From the NCBI GenBank assembly GCA_016865015.1, contig CP018226.1, positions 1-64,000 of the forward strand: a DNA stretch of 64,000 bases. The letters run 5' to 3'. This document shows, one piece after another, positions 1 through 11,361 of this stretch. Source of the stretch: Rhizobiales bacterium IMCC20636. GTDB lineage: Bacteria; Pseudomonadota; Alphaproteobacteria; Rhizobiales; GCA-2746425. Each line of letters begins with the position of its first letter. Positions within the stretch are counted from its first letter, which is position 1. The position numbers were made by a program, and so were the translations under genes. The notes beneath the pieces were generated by a model. The model was not told where the DNA came from and did not search any database. It worked only from the letters and a program-made list of their open reading frames with translations.

Positions 1-270
1 GGCGAGATAGGACCGTGTGAGTTGTGGGCGATTTTTTATTTTGGCTGTGCTTCGAAAGTGCGGATCAGGCAGCAGCCTGTTCGACTCTTTTGCATTGATC
101 GTCTGTCTTTGTGACCCAGGATGTTATTCCGGGTTCGAGGCAGTGGGCGACGACACTTGATAAATGGGCAGGCTAATGTCTGTGCCCGTCTGGTGCGTGT
201 GTCGCTCTAATGAATGTGTCTGTCGTGGCATAAAGAATAACGGGCCGCTTCTGGCCAAACAGAGATGTAG
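1..270. other. Upstream region of the rhodanese gene, no gene seen
   Basis: I find no credible reading frame on either strand and no RNA gene. No clear DnaA box (TTWTNCACA) was seen by eye, so I do not call an origin here. The stretch probably carries the promoter of the rhodanese gene and may include the end of an intergenic region that starts outside the window. Confidence 0.4.
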
Positions 271-816
271 ATGGAAATGACTGATCCCGAGAATGACCCC
301 ACATCAGCCTCTCCATCGGATATCCAAGACTTCAAGAATCAGGAAAACCGGCTTTCGGACAACGCAGTTCAGGAAACTGTCAATGCCAAGGGCTATGCCG
401 GTGATGTGGCTTCGCCTCAGGCCTATGCCGCTCTTGCTGACAAGGCCGTGATTGTCGATGTCCGGACTGTGGCGGAATGGAATTTTGTGGGACTTCCCGC
501 CTTGTCACCGGAGCAGTTGGCAGTGTGTGAATGGCTAAGATACCCGGACATGCAACCGAACCCCGAATTTGCTGCAAAAGTGACCGAGGAAATTCTGGCA
601 CGCAGCCATGTGAGCGATCCGGCTGATGCACCGGATGTGTATTTTCTGTGCCGGTCAGGAGCGCGCAGCCGATCAGCTGCGATTGCCATGACCCAGGCCG
701 GATTTCCAAGATGCTTTAATATCAAGAACGGTTTCGAAGGTGATCCGGATGCTGACGGACATCGGGGCACCGTCAATGGCTGGAAGGTCGACGGATTGCC
801 GTGGCGGCAGGGTTAA
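271..816 (+). CDS. Rhodanese-like domain protein
   Basis: Single rhodanese domain of 181 aa, probably a cytosolic sulfurtransferase. After a polar N-terminus of about 45 residues, the domain carries the active-site loop CRSGARS at residues 127-133; Cys127 is the expected persulfide-bearing residue. IVDVRT (61-66) is the usual CH2A-like motif. An ATG two codons downstream (277) is an equally possible start. The gene lies 25 bp before the longest dnaA frame on the same strand and may share its transcript. The physiological sulfur acceptor cannot be told from sequence. Confidence 0.85.
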   Translation: MEMTDPENDPTSASPSDIQDFKNQENRLSDNAVQETVNAKGYAGDVASPQAYAALADKAVIVDVRTVAEWNFVGLPALSPEQLAVCEWLRYPDMQPNPEFAAKVTEEILARSHVSDPADAPDVYFLCRSGARSRSAAIAMTQAGFPRCFNIKNGFEGDPDADGHRGTVNGWKVDGLPWRQG

Positions 817-841
817 ACAGAGAAATGGAATCAACTGAATA

Positions 842-2689
842 ATGGGCGACGATGAATTGAATGTGCGTCAAGGCGCAGATGAACTTTTGGGCGATTTTGG
901 ATTTTTTGGGGGCGTTATGGATGGCACGGGCGATGTTGAAGGGCAGCAGATTGATCTGCAGATCAAAACAAATCAAAGGTCTGCTGACGATCCAGCAACA
1001 CGGTCATCTTCGGACGCCGGAAAAGCGACACCCAAGAACATCAATGCATCATCGGGGCCTTCCGATTTGAAGACGCTTTCTGACACCACAGCCAAACGGA
1101 CCCTCCCGGACATGACCGATTGCGACGACAATAACGAAGACTTCCAGGAAATCTGGCAAGGGATTCTGGTTCGTCTGAGAGCCGAGCTTGGCGAGGATGT
1201 TTTCACGTCATGGTTCTTGCGCGTTGAGCTGGAAGGGATTTCCGGAGGGGTTGTTACCCTGTCAGCGGCCACCCGTTTTCTGCGCAATTGGATTATGTCG
1301 CATTTCAAGGAGACCTTGATCGAATTCTGGGCAGATCAGATCGGGACGGTTCACAAGCTTGATGTGCGCGTGCGCAGCAATCTGCATGTTCAGTCCCATG
1401 GTGCCAGAGCGGATGATCCGGAGAAGACAGGCCACGCCTCGGCGCAGTCTGGTCAATCTGCGTCCGCTCGTCGGCTGGCTGATATGCGTATCAATCCGGC
1501 CCATGTCGGGGATCAGCGTGGCACACGATTTGAAACCGGTGCTCGGGCTTACAAATCCGGTAAATCATCCGGTGGTTCATCCAACCCTCAAATGGGACTT
1601 GGTGGTCCGGCTGTTAGCGGTAATTCCCTGTCTCTGGTTCATTCTCTCAGCAGTGCGCTTGATCGGCGTTATGTGTTTGACAGTTTCTGCGCAGGTGCGG
1701 CCAACAAGGTGGCATTTGAAGCGGCCCGTTCCGTCGCCATGGCACTGCCAGGTGCGCCGGTTCTATATAATCCGCTCTATCTTCACGGCAGTGTCGGCCT
1801 TGGCAAGACCCATCTGTTGCAGGCCATTGCCAATCAGGCTGCCAGCACCGGAACACGGCAAGTGGTGTATCTGACTGCCGAACGGTTCATGTCGAATTTC
1901 GTCCAGGCCCTGCGCAGTGAGCGGGCTCTGCAGTTCAAGGAGCAATTGCGCGCCATTGACCTGTTGTTGATCGACGACATGCAATTCCTGACCGGAAAGG
2001 CGATCCAGCAGGAATTCTGTCATATGCTGAATGCGCTGATTGATGGCGGCAAGCAGGTTGTTGTTGCCGCAGATCGCCCGGCGTCGGAACTGGATGCGCT
2101 GGAAGAACGGGTGCGCTCTCGACTGCAGGGCGGTGCTGCGGTTCAGATTGACAAACCTGACACCCAATTGCGCCGGGATATCCTTGCGCGCCGGTGCCAG
2201 ACTGTCAGGGCCAATCATCCGAGCATGGATATCAGCGATACGGTGCTGGATTATGTGGCCAATCTGATTACCACCAACGGGCGGGATCTGGATGGTGCTC
2301 TCAACCGGCTGATCTGTCATGCACAGACCAGCCGGGAACCTGTCACCATTGCCGTTGCGGAAAAGGCTCTATCAGATTTGCTGGGTGTCCGTGAGCCACG
2401 GAAAGTGCGTATCGAGGATATTCAGAAAATCGTGTCGCAGCATTATAATGTTTCGCGCACTGATATGCTGTCAGCCCGGCGGACGCGGACAATTGTTCTT
2501 CCGCGCCAGATTGCAATGTATATTGCGAAAAATGTGACGCCCAGGTCCCTGCCGGAAATTGGCCGACGGTTCGGCAATCGCGATCACACCACGGTTCTGC
2601 ACGCTGTGCGCAAGATCGAAGGTCTGTTGCAGACCGATAAAAAGCTCAGTCAGGAAATCGAATTGCTGCGTCGACTGGTCGAAGAATAG
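842..2689 (+). CDS. dnaA: Chromosomal replication initiator DnaA
   Basis: Initiator ATPase that binds DnaA boxes and opens the origin. Domain I (helicase loading) begins near residue 100 of the longest frame (FQEIWQGILVRLRAELGED), followed by a long poor-complexity linker, the AAA+ domain (Walker A GSVGLGKTH about 315-323, Walker B LLLIDDMQ about 375-382) and the C-terminal DNA-binding domain with the signature RDHTTVLHAVRKIE near 580-593. The frame is 615 aa, longer than usual. The first ~90 residues have no recognisable domain and domain I follows directly on Met91, so ATG 1112 is a strong alternative start. dnaN follows after a hairpin. Confidence 0.97.
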   Translation: MGDDELNVRQGADELLGDFGFFGGVMDGTGDVEGQQIDLQIKTNQRSADDPATRSSSDAGKATPKNINASSGPSDLKTLSDTTAKRTLPDMTDCDDNNEDFQEIWQGILVRLRAELGEDVFTSWFLRVELEGISGGVVTLSAATRFLRNWIMSHFKETLIEFWADQIGTVHKLDVRVRSNLHVQSHGARADDPEKTGHASAQSGQSASARRLADMRINPAHVGDQRGTRFETGARAYKSGKSSGGSSNPQMGLGGPAVSGNSLSLVHSLSSALDRRYVFDSFCAGAANKVAFEAARSVAMALPGAPVLYNPLYLHGSVGLGKTHLLQAIANQAASTGTRQVVYLTAERFMSNFVQALRSERALQFKEQLRAIDLLLIDDMQFLTGKAIQQEFCHMLNALIDGGKQVVVAADRPASELDALEERVRSRLQGGAAVQIDKPDTQLRRDILARRCQTVRANHPSMDISDTVLDYVANLITTNGRDLDGALNRLICHAQTSREPVTIAVAEKALSDLLGVREPRKVRIEDIQKIVSQHYNVSRTDMLSARRTRTIVLPRQIAMYIAKNVTPRSLPEIGRRFGNRDHTTVLHAVRKIEGLLQTDKKLSQEIELLRRLVEE

Positions 2690-2780
2690 GCCTTTACGGG
2701 GCCTCTCCACCAACAAGAATGACGAGAAATCCGAATAGCCCTTGCACTTTTGGCTCTGGCACGCCAAATTTGGGTAAATC

Positions 2781-2809
2781 AAAGGCCTCCGTTCAAAGCG
2801 GAGGTCTTT
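2781..2809 (+). terminator. Intrinsic terminator or attenuator between dnaA and dnaN
   Basis: Positions 2781-2791 pair with 2799-2809 (AAAGGCCTCCG against CGGAGGTCTTT, one G-T pair) around a 7-nt loop, ending in TTT. It sits 92 bp after the dnaA stop and 34 bp before the dnaN start. It could end or attenuate dnaA transcription, so dnaN may also have its own promoter. Confidence 0.6.
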
Positions 2810-2842
2810 CGTGTCTTTAAGTTTTAAAAATCGGTTATTTCC

Positions 2843-3961
2843 ATGAAAGCCACTCTGGAACGCTCCCAACTGCTGAAATCACTCGGTCATGTGCATCGTG
2901 TGGTGGAACGTCGCAATACTATTCCAATCCTGTCCAATGTGCTGATCAGAAGCGTAGAAGGCAATGTCGAGTTGAAGGCCACTGATCTCGATCTGGAAGT
3001 TGTGGAACATGTCCCCGCGATGGTGGAACAGCCCGGCGCAACCACAGTGCCTGCGCATATTCTGCATGATATCATTCGCAAGCTGCCTGACGGGGTAGAA
3101 GTCAGCCTCGACAGTGGCGGTTCTGACGGCACCATGGCGCTCACAGCCGGGAAATCCCGCTTCACCCTGCAAATGCTGCCAGACAGCGAATTCCCGGATA
3201 TTACTGCGGGCGAGTTCAGCCATACATTTTCACTGGATGCGAAGGAGTTCAAGAAACTCATCGACCGGACCCAGTTTGCGATTTCAACAGAAGAAACACG
3301 GTATTATCTGAACGGCATCTACCTGCATGCTGAAGACAATGCCGGCGAATTGGTGTTACGCGCCGTTGCCACTGACGGCCACCGTCTGGCTCTGGCTGAC
3401 ATTCCGGCACCAGCAGGTTGTGAAAACATGCCGGGCATCATTGTGCCGCGCAAGGCGGTTGGTGAAATCCAGAAATTGCTGGATGGCTCGGAAGAGCGGG
3501 TTCAGGTGGAACTGTCAGACAGTAAAATCCGAATCACACTTGGCACGGTTGTTCTGACCAGCAAGCTGATCGACGGAACCTTTCCCGATTATGAGCGCGT
3601 CATTCCGCGCAACAATGACCGCGAATTGCGCCTCGACCGCGCGACCTTTGAAAAAGCCGTCGACCGCGTATCAACCATTTCCAGCGAGCGCGGGCGGGCG
3701 GTGAAACTGTCGCTGAGCGACGATCAGCTGGTATTGAGTGTGACCAATCCCGATTCGGGAACTGCGACTGAGGAACTGGCAGTGCAATATGCGGCCGAAG
3801 GCCTTGAGATCGGTTTCAACGCCAAATATCTGCTGGATATTGCCGGACAGTTGAAAAGCGACGCGGCGCTGTTCAAGTTTTCTGACCCGGGCATGCCAAC
3901 ACTGGTGTGCGACGAAGCTGATCCAACGACCTTGTTCGTCTTGATGCCAATGCGGGTTTAG
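2843..3961 (+). CDS. dnaN: DNA polymerase III subunit beta (sliding clamp)
   Basis: Ring-shaped processivity clamp of the replicative polymerase. The 372-aa length is standard, and the three DnaN-type domains are seen in order from MKATLERSQLLKSLGHV to the typical C-terminus TLFVLMPMRV. The ATG at 2843 starts directly at the conserved first strand. recF follows 6 bp after the stop codon, so the two are almost certainly co-transcribed. No anomaly seen. Confidence 0.98.
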   Translation: MKATLERSQLLKSLGHVHRVVERRNTIPILSNVLIRSVEGNVELKATDLDLEVVEHVPAMVEQPGATTVPAHILHDIIRKLPDGVEVSLDSGGSDGTMALTAGKSRFTLQMLPDSEFPDITAGEFSHTFSLDAKEFKKLIDRTQFAISTEETRYYLNGIYLHAEDNAGELVLRAVATDGHRLALADIPAPAGCENMPGIIVPRKAVGEIQKLLDGSEERVQVELSDSKIRITLGTVVLTSKLIDGTFPDYERVIPRNNDRELRLDRATFEKAVDRVSTISSERGRAVKLSLSDDQLVLSVTNPDSGTATEELAVQYAAEGLEIGFNAKYLLDIAGQLKSDAALFKFSDPGMPTLVCDEADPTTLFVLMPMRV

Positions 3962-3967
3962 GCACAC

Positions 3968-5116
3968 TTGGCAGAGGCGCCCTATATCAGCCGTCTGTCG
4001 CTGACAGGGTTTCGCAATTATGACCATCTGTCCCTGACGCTCGACACGCGTCCTGTGGTGCTGACCGGTGCCAATGGGGCTGGCAAGACCAACCTTCTGG
4101 AAGCGGTATCGTTTCTGTCGCCGGGGCGCGGTTTGCGCCGTGCGGCGCAGGATCAGGTGGCGCGCGTTTCCGGCGACGGCCAATGGGCTGTTTCGGTGGA
4201 TATTTCAGAAGGCGACGAGCTGACCCGGATTGGCATTGGTCTGCAGACCGCAGCCAATGGGTCTGAACGCAGCAAACGACTGCGCATCAACAAGGCCAAC
4301 GCCACCAGTTCCGAGGCCCTTCTGGAATATTTGCGGGTTCTGTGGCTGACACCGGCGATGGATGGGCTGTTTACCGGACCTGCTGGTGACCGGAGGCGGT
4401 TTCTCGACAGGCTGGTACTGGCGGGAGATCCGGGCCACGGCCGCCGCGTCAGTGCCTATGAAAAAGCCCTGTCCGGTCGCAACCGGCTGCTCGATGCACC
4501 CCAGCGCGACGGGTCCTGGCTGGACGGGCTTGAAAGCCAGATTGCAGAACTGGGCGTTGCCATTGGCTTTGCCCGCCAACAATTGGTGGAACAGCTGGAT
4601 GCCAGGCTGGCTGCAGACCAGCGCCCATCCGATGCCTTTCCCAGCGCTGTGCTGGCTTTGTCCGGACCGTTTGAAGAACTGTTGAGCATCCCGAAGCGGC
4701 CAGCGCTTGAGGTCGAGGAATCATTTCGCACGCTGCTGCGCAACAATCGCCGCCGAGATGCCGCCGCTGGGCGGACCCTGGATGGACCGCAGCGCAGCGA
4801 TCTGCTGGTCCGCCACCGCGAGAAAGACATGCCTGCCGCGCTGGCCTCCACGGGCGAGCAGAAAGCCCTTCTGATCGGGCTGGTGCTGGCACATGCAAAG
4901 CTGGTCAGCGAGATTGACGGGCGCAGCCCGGTTCTGTTGCTTGACGAAATTGCCGCCCATCTCGACCCGGTCCGCCGCGCCGCTCTGTTTGATGCTCTGC
5001 TGGCCTTGGGCGGACAGGCCTGGATGACGGGCACCGACCCGATCCTGTTTGAAGCGCTGGGTGATCGTGCCCAGCAGTTTCGCGTTGATCAGGGCTCTGT
5101 AATTTCGCTCAATTGA
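3968..5116 (+). CDS. recF: DNA replication and repair protein RecF
   Basis: SMC-like ATPase that helps load RecA at single-strand gaps. The 382-aa protein has an N-terminal Walker A GANGAGKTNLLE (about 35-46), an ABC-like signature around STGEQKALLIG, and Walker B PVLLLDEIAAHLD near residue 320. The start is TTG at 3968: it gives AEAPYISRLSLTGFRNY, the conserved RecF N-terminus, and no ATG lies nearby. Only 6 bp separate it from dnaN. Confidence 0.97.
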   Translation: MAEAPYISRLSLTGFRNYDHLSLTLDTRPVVLTGANGAGKTNLLEAVSFLSPGRGLRRAAQDQVARVSGDGQWAVSVDISEGDELTRIGIGLQTAANGSERSKRLRINKANATSSEALLEYLRVLWLTPAMDGLFTGPAGDRRRFLDRLVLAGDPGHGRRVSAYEKALSGRNRLLDAPQRDGSWLDGLESQIAELGVAIGFARQQLVEQLDARLAADQRPSDAFPSAVLALSGPFEELLSIPKRPALEVEESFRTLLRNNRRRDAAAGRTLDGPQRSDLLVRHREKDMPAALASTGEQKALLIGLVLAHAKLVSEIDGRSPVLLLDEIAAHLDPVRRAALFDALLALGGQAWMTGTDPILFEALGDRAQQFRVDQGSVISLN

Positions 5117-7862
<2,746 letters not shown>

Positions 7863-7933
7863 GCCGTTTTGCCATACTTTTGCCGCACCGCAGCATAAAA
7901 CGTTGCGCATCCAAAACCAGATAAAGAAAAACC

Positions 7934-8338
7934 ATGATTAAACTCGTTTTCGCAGCCTACGGGCTGATGATACTGGCCATGCTTGGTCTTAACTCAACTC
8001 CGGCCGAGGCTGCTGCTCCCACGCAATGTGGAAAAGCTTCCTGGTATGCGCTGTACAGCCAGACCGCCAGCGGCGAGATGATGAATCCGACGCTGTTGAC
8101 AGCCGCTCACCGCTCCCTTCCATTTGGCACCCGCGTCCAGGTGACAAATATGAAAAATGGCAAATCCGTTGTGGTGCGCATCAATGACCGTGGTCCTTTC
8201 ATCAAGGGCCGTGTGATTGACGTTTCCAAAGGTGCCGCCAAGAAAATTGGTTTGGTCCGGGCAGGCGTTGCCCCGGTCAAGGTCACCACCATGAACGGCA
8301 AACTCATCAAAGGCGCGCGCGGCTGTGTAAACAGCTAA
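7934..8338 (+). CDS. RlpA-like septal ring lytic transglycosylase domain protein
   Basis: Small 134-aa exported protein with a signal peptide (about residues 1-27, ending at AEAAA) and one double-psi beta-barrel domain. The RlpA signature is clear: GKASWYAL near 33-40 and [11 protein letters not shown]...[16 protein letters not shown] in the second half. RlpA family members cleave denuded peptidoglycan glycan strands, but this protein lacks the SPOR domain and lipobox of full RlpA, so its exact role is uncertain. A terminator-like hairpin follows at 8364. Confidence 0.85.
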   Translation: MIKLVFAAYGLMILAMLGLNSTPAEAAAPTQCGKASWYALYSQTASGEMMNPTLLTAAHRSLPFGTRVQVTNMKNGKSVVVRINDRGPFIKGRVIDVSKGAAKKIGLVRAGVAPVKVTTMNGKLIKGARGCVNS

Positions 8339-8339
8339 A

Positions 8340-9155
8340 CTAGCTTTGATTATCTCTATTTTGAAGCGCCTGGAGAAAAATCTTCAGGCGTTTTACTTTG
8401 GACTTGGCAAATTCATGCGCATAGCGGATTCCCAACAGACCTCCGGTGATATGCCTGCGTCCAAACAGATAGCGGAACAGGCTGACCGGATATTCGATCA
8501 ACAGCCGCGCTTTCAGGCCCAGTACCGAGCGTTTATGAGCCTTTTCATGGACCTGCTGACGGGCATAGCTGTCCATTTTTGGCGCGATGTCAGCAATCTT
8601 CCTGAAACTGTAATGCCAGACTGGCCCATTGATCTGGCCGAGTTCCTGACCGCCATCGAGCACCCGATCATCCGTGCGGCTGTCTGAATAGCGCATCCTG
8701 ACGCGGTCATAGAGCCGGTTGATGCGGTAAAAATCTGCAAAAGGTCTCGGCCGTGTCTTGCCGGGATAGATTGTCACCACATTCAAATAATAGCCCGGTT
8801 TTGGCGGTGCACCATTGGCGAACAGGGCCCTGATCTCATCGATGGCCTGATCGCTCAGAACTTCATCGGCATCGAGATTGAGCAGCCAGTCATGGCAGCA
8901 TTGCTCTTCGGCAAAGCGTTTTTGCGGGCCAAAGCCCCGCCAGTCATTATGAATCACCCGGGCGCCCAGTTTTTCGGCAACGGCAATCGTATCATCATTC
9001 GAGCCACTATCGACCACCACCAGATCATCAGACAGTTTGCGGGCTGCTTCCAACGTCGCGCCAAGCCGGTCTGCTTCATTCAGCGTTATGACGAAAACAG
9101 AGAGCGGACAAGGGTCAGTCATGGCTTGCAACAGCCGGGTGGGATTTGAAGGCAA
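8340..9155 (-). CDS. Family 2 glycosyltransferase (WaaE/KdtX-like)
   Basis: 271-aa GT-A fold glycosyltransferase, probably cytoplasmic or membrane-associated, adding a sugar to lipopolysaccharide core or another envelope glycan. The N-terminal motif SVFVITLNEADRLGATLEA, DDLVVVDSGSNDDT (about 43-56) and the metal-binding DAD at 95-97 within WLLNLDADEV are typical of the WaaE/KdtX branch. An alternative start at ATG 9122 trims eleven residues and begins just before the first beta strand. The gene is convergent with the RlpA-like gene. The sugar donor cannot be told. Confidence 0.85.
   Translation of the reverse strand: MPSNPTRLLQAMTDPCPLSVFVITLNEADRLGATLEAARKLSDDLVVVDSGSNDDTIAVAEKLGARVIHNDWRGFGPQKRFAEEQCCHDWLLNLDADEVLSDQAIDEIRALFANGAPPKPGYYLNVVTIYPGKTRPRPFADFYRINRLYDRVRMRYSDSRTDDRVLDGGQELGQINGPVWHYSFRKIADIAPKMDSYARQQVHEKAHKRSVLGLKARLLIEYPVSLFRYLFGRRHITGGLLGIRYAHEFAKSKVKRLKIFLQALQNRDNQS
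8364..8394 (+). terminator. Rho-independent terminator after the RlpA-like gene
   Basis: AAGCGCCTGGAGA (8364-8376) pairs with TCTTCAGGCGTTT (8381-8393) around an AAAA loop and runs into TTTT. It lies 26 bp past the RlpA-like stop but inside the 3' coding end of the convergent glycosyltransferase gene, so coding and terminator functions overlap. Confidence 0.65.
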
Positions 9156-9285
9156 AGCGGGTCAACATCCAGTCGTCTTAAGCGTCCTGTTGCTCGGAAT
9201 CAATGTGAAGATTTTTATCGAGTTCGGCAAAGCTTGTGCTATTATTAATGAAGGGGCTTGAAGGAATACAGCAGGAGATCTGTAT

Positions 9286-9609
9286 ATGAAACTGACCCGA
9301 CCCATCACATCATCCATTGCCATTCTGGCTGTCACTCTAGGTTTTGCTGCCCTGTCAGGCAGCGCCGCTGACGCGCGACCCAATACGCAGGACTTCACCT
9401 GCGAAGGCGTGCGTGCCTTTATTGATCAAAAAGGCACTGTGGTGATGAACACCAAGAACAGCAATGTCTATCGCAAGTTTTACTCACCCGATTATCAATG
9501 CCCGTTTTCAAACGTGCACACGCGATACGACGCACCGACCAAGAGCGGTATGTGTACGCTTTACATCTGTCGCGAGCCACGCAGGCCGATGTTTGACCGG
9601 TTCAACTGA
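9286..9609 (+). CDS. Small secreted protein of unknown function
   Basis: 107 aa with a clear signal peptide (MKLTRPITSSIAILAVTLGF..., cleavage after about residue 30 at ADARP). The mature part of ~77 residues has four cysteines (TCEGV, YQCPF, GMCTL, YICRE), which suggests two disulfides in the periplasm. I do not recognise a named family, though short cysteine-containing secreted proteins of this kind are common in Hyphomicrobiales. It stands alone, with a minus-strand gene upstream and a convergent gene downstream. Confidence 0.7.
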   Translation: MKLTRPITSSIAILAVTLGFAALSGSAADARPNTQDFTCEGVRAFIDQKGTVVMNTKNSNVYRKFYSPDYQCPFSNVHTRYDAPTKSGMCTLYICREPRRPMFDRFN

Positions 9610-9644
9610 TCAGCGGTCTGGACAGGGCGCTCAAAGGGCACTCA

Positions 9645-10517
9645 TCAGGGTTTTGACGGTGTGCCGATCAAGTCGGTGAGCACATTGGTGATGATACCAT
9701 TTTCGTCGCGCAATTCATCCAGAATTGAGTAGTGATTTCTGTCCGGGACCAGATGATGCGTGACCTTTTGTCCAAGCCGGTTCAATCGGCTGGCGTAGTC
9801 TCTGGTTTGTCGCTGCAATTCCGGCAATTCCAGCGCGCCTGCGAACAACACCAATTCTGTGTCCAATGGCACGTCCCGATTCATCGGGCTTAATGCGGTG
9901 ATTTCATCTGATGTCAGCGTCAGTTTTTCATCCAGATAACACAGGGAAATTGGCATCAGATCAAATATGCCGCTGATTGGCGCAACGCCTTTGACAGCGG
10001 GGTGTTCTGCCAGAATAGCTGACAGATGCCCCCCTGCGGACCAGCCACCCACAACCACATTGCCGGGATCAAAACCCAATTCCTGGTGCCGTGCGATCAG
10101 CATATCAACAGCCGCAAATACTTCGGCAACAATGTCACTCAGCGAGGCGTGCGGGGCCAGCGTATAACCGATGGTCGCAACATTTATGTTCCGTGCGCAC
10201 AGGCCTGCCGAAACGAAAGCAAACATGGTCTTGCTGTTGCGCTGCCAGTAGCCGCCATGAATGAAGATGAACAGGCCTTGACCCGGCGAACCGGTTTTGA
10301 AGAAATCACATTTATTCGCAGGCGCGTCACCATAGGCGATGTCAAGAATTGCGTTGTCTGCCTGGCGCAACCGGGTACTTTGCTCGACCCAATCGTCCAT
10401 GCGCTGGTGGCTGTCCGATACGGCTTCGGTGTTGTTGTAAGCTGCATCAAGCTGGCGTCTGGTCATGTCCCCAAACACAGGTGTATCTGTGTCCGGGGCG
10501 GCTGTATCATGTGTCAT
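9645..10517 (-). CDS. Alpha/beta hydrolase, arylformamidase-like
   Basis: 290-aa alpha/beta hydrolase related to kynurenine formamidase and BD-FAE-type esterases. HGGYW at 87-91 is the oxyanion-hole motif of the group, the nucleophile Ser160 lies in GWSAGG, and DRNHYSI near residue 265 carries the likely catalytic His. It follows the ABC ATPase gene by 19 bp on the same strand, so it probably belongs to that operon and may hydrolyse the imported compound, for example an N-formyl amide or ester. No tryptophan catabolic gene is near, so a KynB role is not implied. Confidence 0.8.
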   Translation of the reverse strand: MTHDTAAPDTDTPVFGDMTRRQLDAAYNNTEAVSDSHQRMDDWVEQSTRLRQADNAILDIAYGDAPANKCDFFKTGSPGQGLFIFIHGGYWQRNSKTMFAFVSAGLCARNINVATIGYTLAPHASLSDIVAEVFAAVDMLIARHQELGFDPGNVVVGGWSAGGHLSAILAEHPAVKGVAPISGIFDLMPISLCYLDEKLTLTSDEITALSPMNRDVPLDTELVLFAGALELPELQRQTRDYASRLNRLGQKVTHHLVPDRNHYSILDELRDENGIITNVLTDLIGTPSKP

Positions 10518-10536
10518 GTCTGCGGCTTTCGGAGTT

Positions 10537-11361
10537 TCAGGCTTCAGCCAGCTGGCTTTTCCTGAGAGCAGGTGCGATATGGCTTCTCAGCTGATTGCTG
10601 ACATCCCGTCGCACGTCGTTGAATGGGATCGATGCCGGGTCACGCGGCCGGGCCAGATCGACGGAAATATCGGTTTCGATGTGGCCGGGACCAGCCCCCA
10701 TCACCACAATCCTGTCGGACAAAATGACGGCTTCCTCGACAGAATGGGTGACAAAGATGATGGTCAATCTGGTGCGTTCCCAGATTTCCAGCAATTCCTC
10801 CTGAAGCTTTGCCCGGGTCAGCGCATCAAGCGCCGCAAAAGGTTCGTCCATCAGCAGAATGTCTGCATCATTTGCCAGCACCCGCGCAATGGCGACGCGC
10901 TGTTTCATGCCGCCGGACAATGCGTTGGGATAGGTGTTGCGAAAGCCGGTCAGCCCAACCATCTCCATGAATTTGTCGGTGACCTCAGCGGTCTCTGCGC
11001 GAGTCCGCCCCTGATGCTTTGGGCCAAAGGCAATGTTTTCCTCGACCGTCAGCCACGGGAACAGGGCATAGTCCTGAAACACCATGCCCCGATCAGGCCC
11101 GGGTCCCTTTATGGCAGAGCCGTAAATCTCGGCATGGCCGGAGCTTGGACCTTCAAAGCCGCCGATGATTCGCAACAATGTCGACTTGCCACAGCCCGAG
11201 GCGCCCAGAAGACAGACGAACTCTCCCTTGGACACGGTCAGATCGACACCCTTCAGGGCCGTTACATTGCCCTTGTCAGACAGGAAGGTCTTGTCGAGGT
11301 TCCGGATTGTCAAAATGGGCACCGCCGGCTTTGACAGGCCGCTAATTTTGCGATCAGACAT
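10537..11361 (-). CDS. ABC transporter ATP-binding protein (taurine/nitrate/sulfonate type)
   Basis: 274-aa ATPase of the TauB/SsuB/NrtD group. Walker A LLGASGCGKSTLL is near residues 52-64, the signature LSGGMKQRVAIARVL near 153-167, Walker B ILLMDEPFAALD just after, and the switch His in FVTHSVEEAV. It overlaps the permease gene by 8 bp, which indicates translational coupling. It should power import of the ligand bound by the periplasmic protein encoded at 12245-13207. Confidence 0.92.
   Translation of the reverse strand: MSDRKISGLSKPAVPILTIRNLDKTFLSDKGNVTALKGVDLTVSKGEFVCLLGASGCGKSTLLRIIGGFEGPSSGHAEIYGSAIKGPGPDRGMVFQDYALFPWLTVEENIAFGPKHQGRTRAETAEVTDKFMEMVGLTGFRNTYPNALSGGMKQRVAIARVLANDADILLMDEPFAALDALTRAKLQEELLEIWERTRLTIIFVTHSVEEAVILSDRIVVMGAGPGHIETDISVDLARPRDPASIPFNDVRRDVSNQLRSHIAPALRKSQLAEA

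Noticed and set aside
1-1111. Origin of replication near dnaA
   Set aside because: No cluster of DnaA boxes visible by eye; in Alphaproteobacteria the origin is often away from dnaA. A GC-skew and DnaA-box scan would decide.
10465-11334. 289-codon plus-strand frame opposite the ABC ATPase gene
   Set aside because: Antisense to a gene with intact Walker motifs; no own signature.
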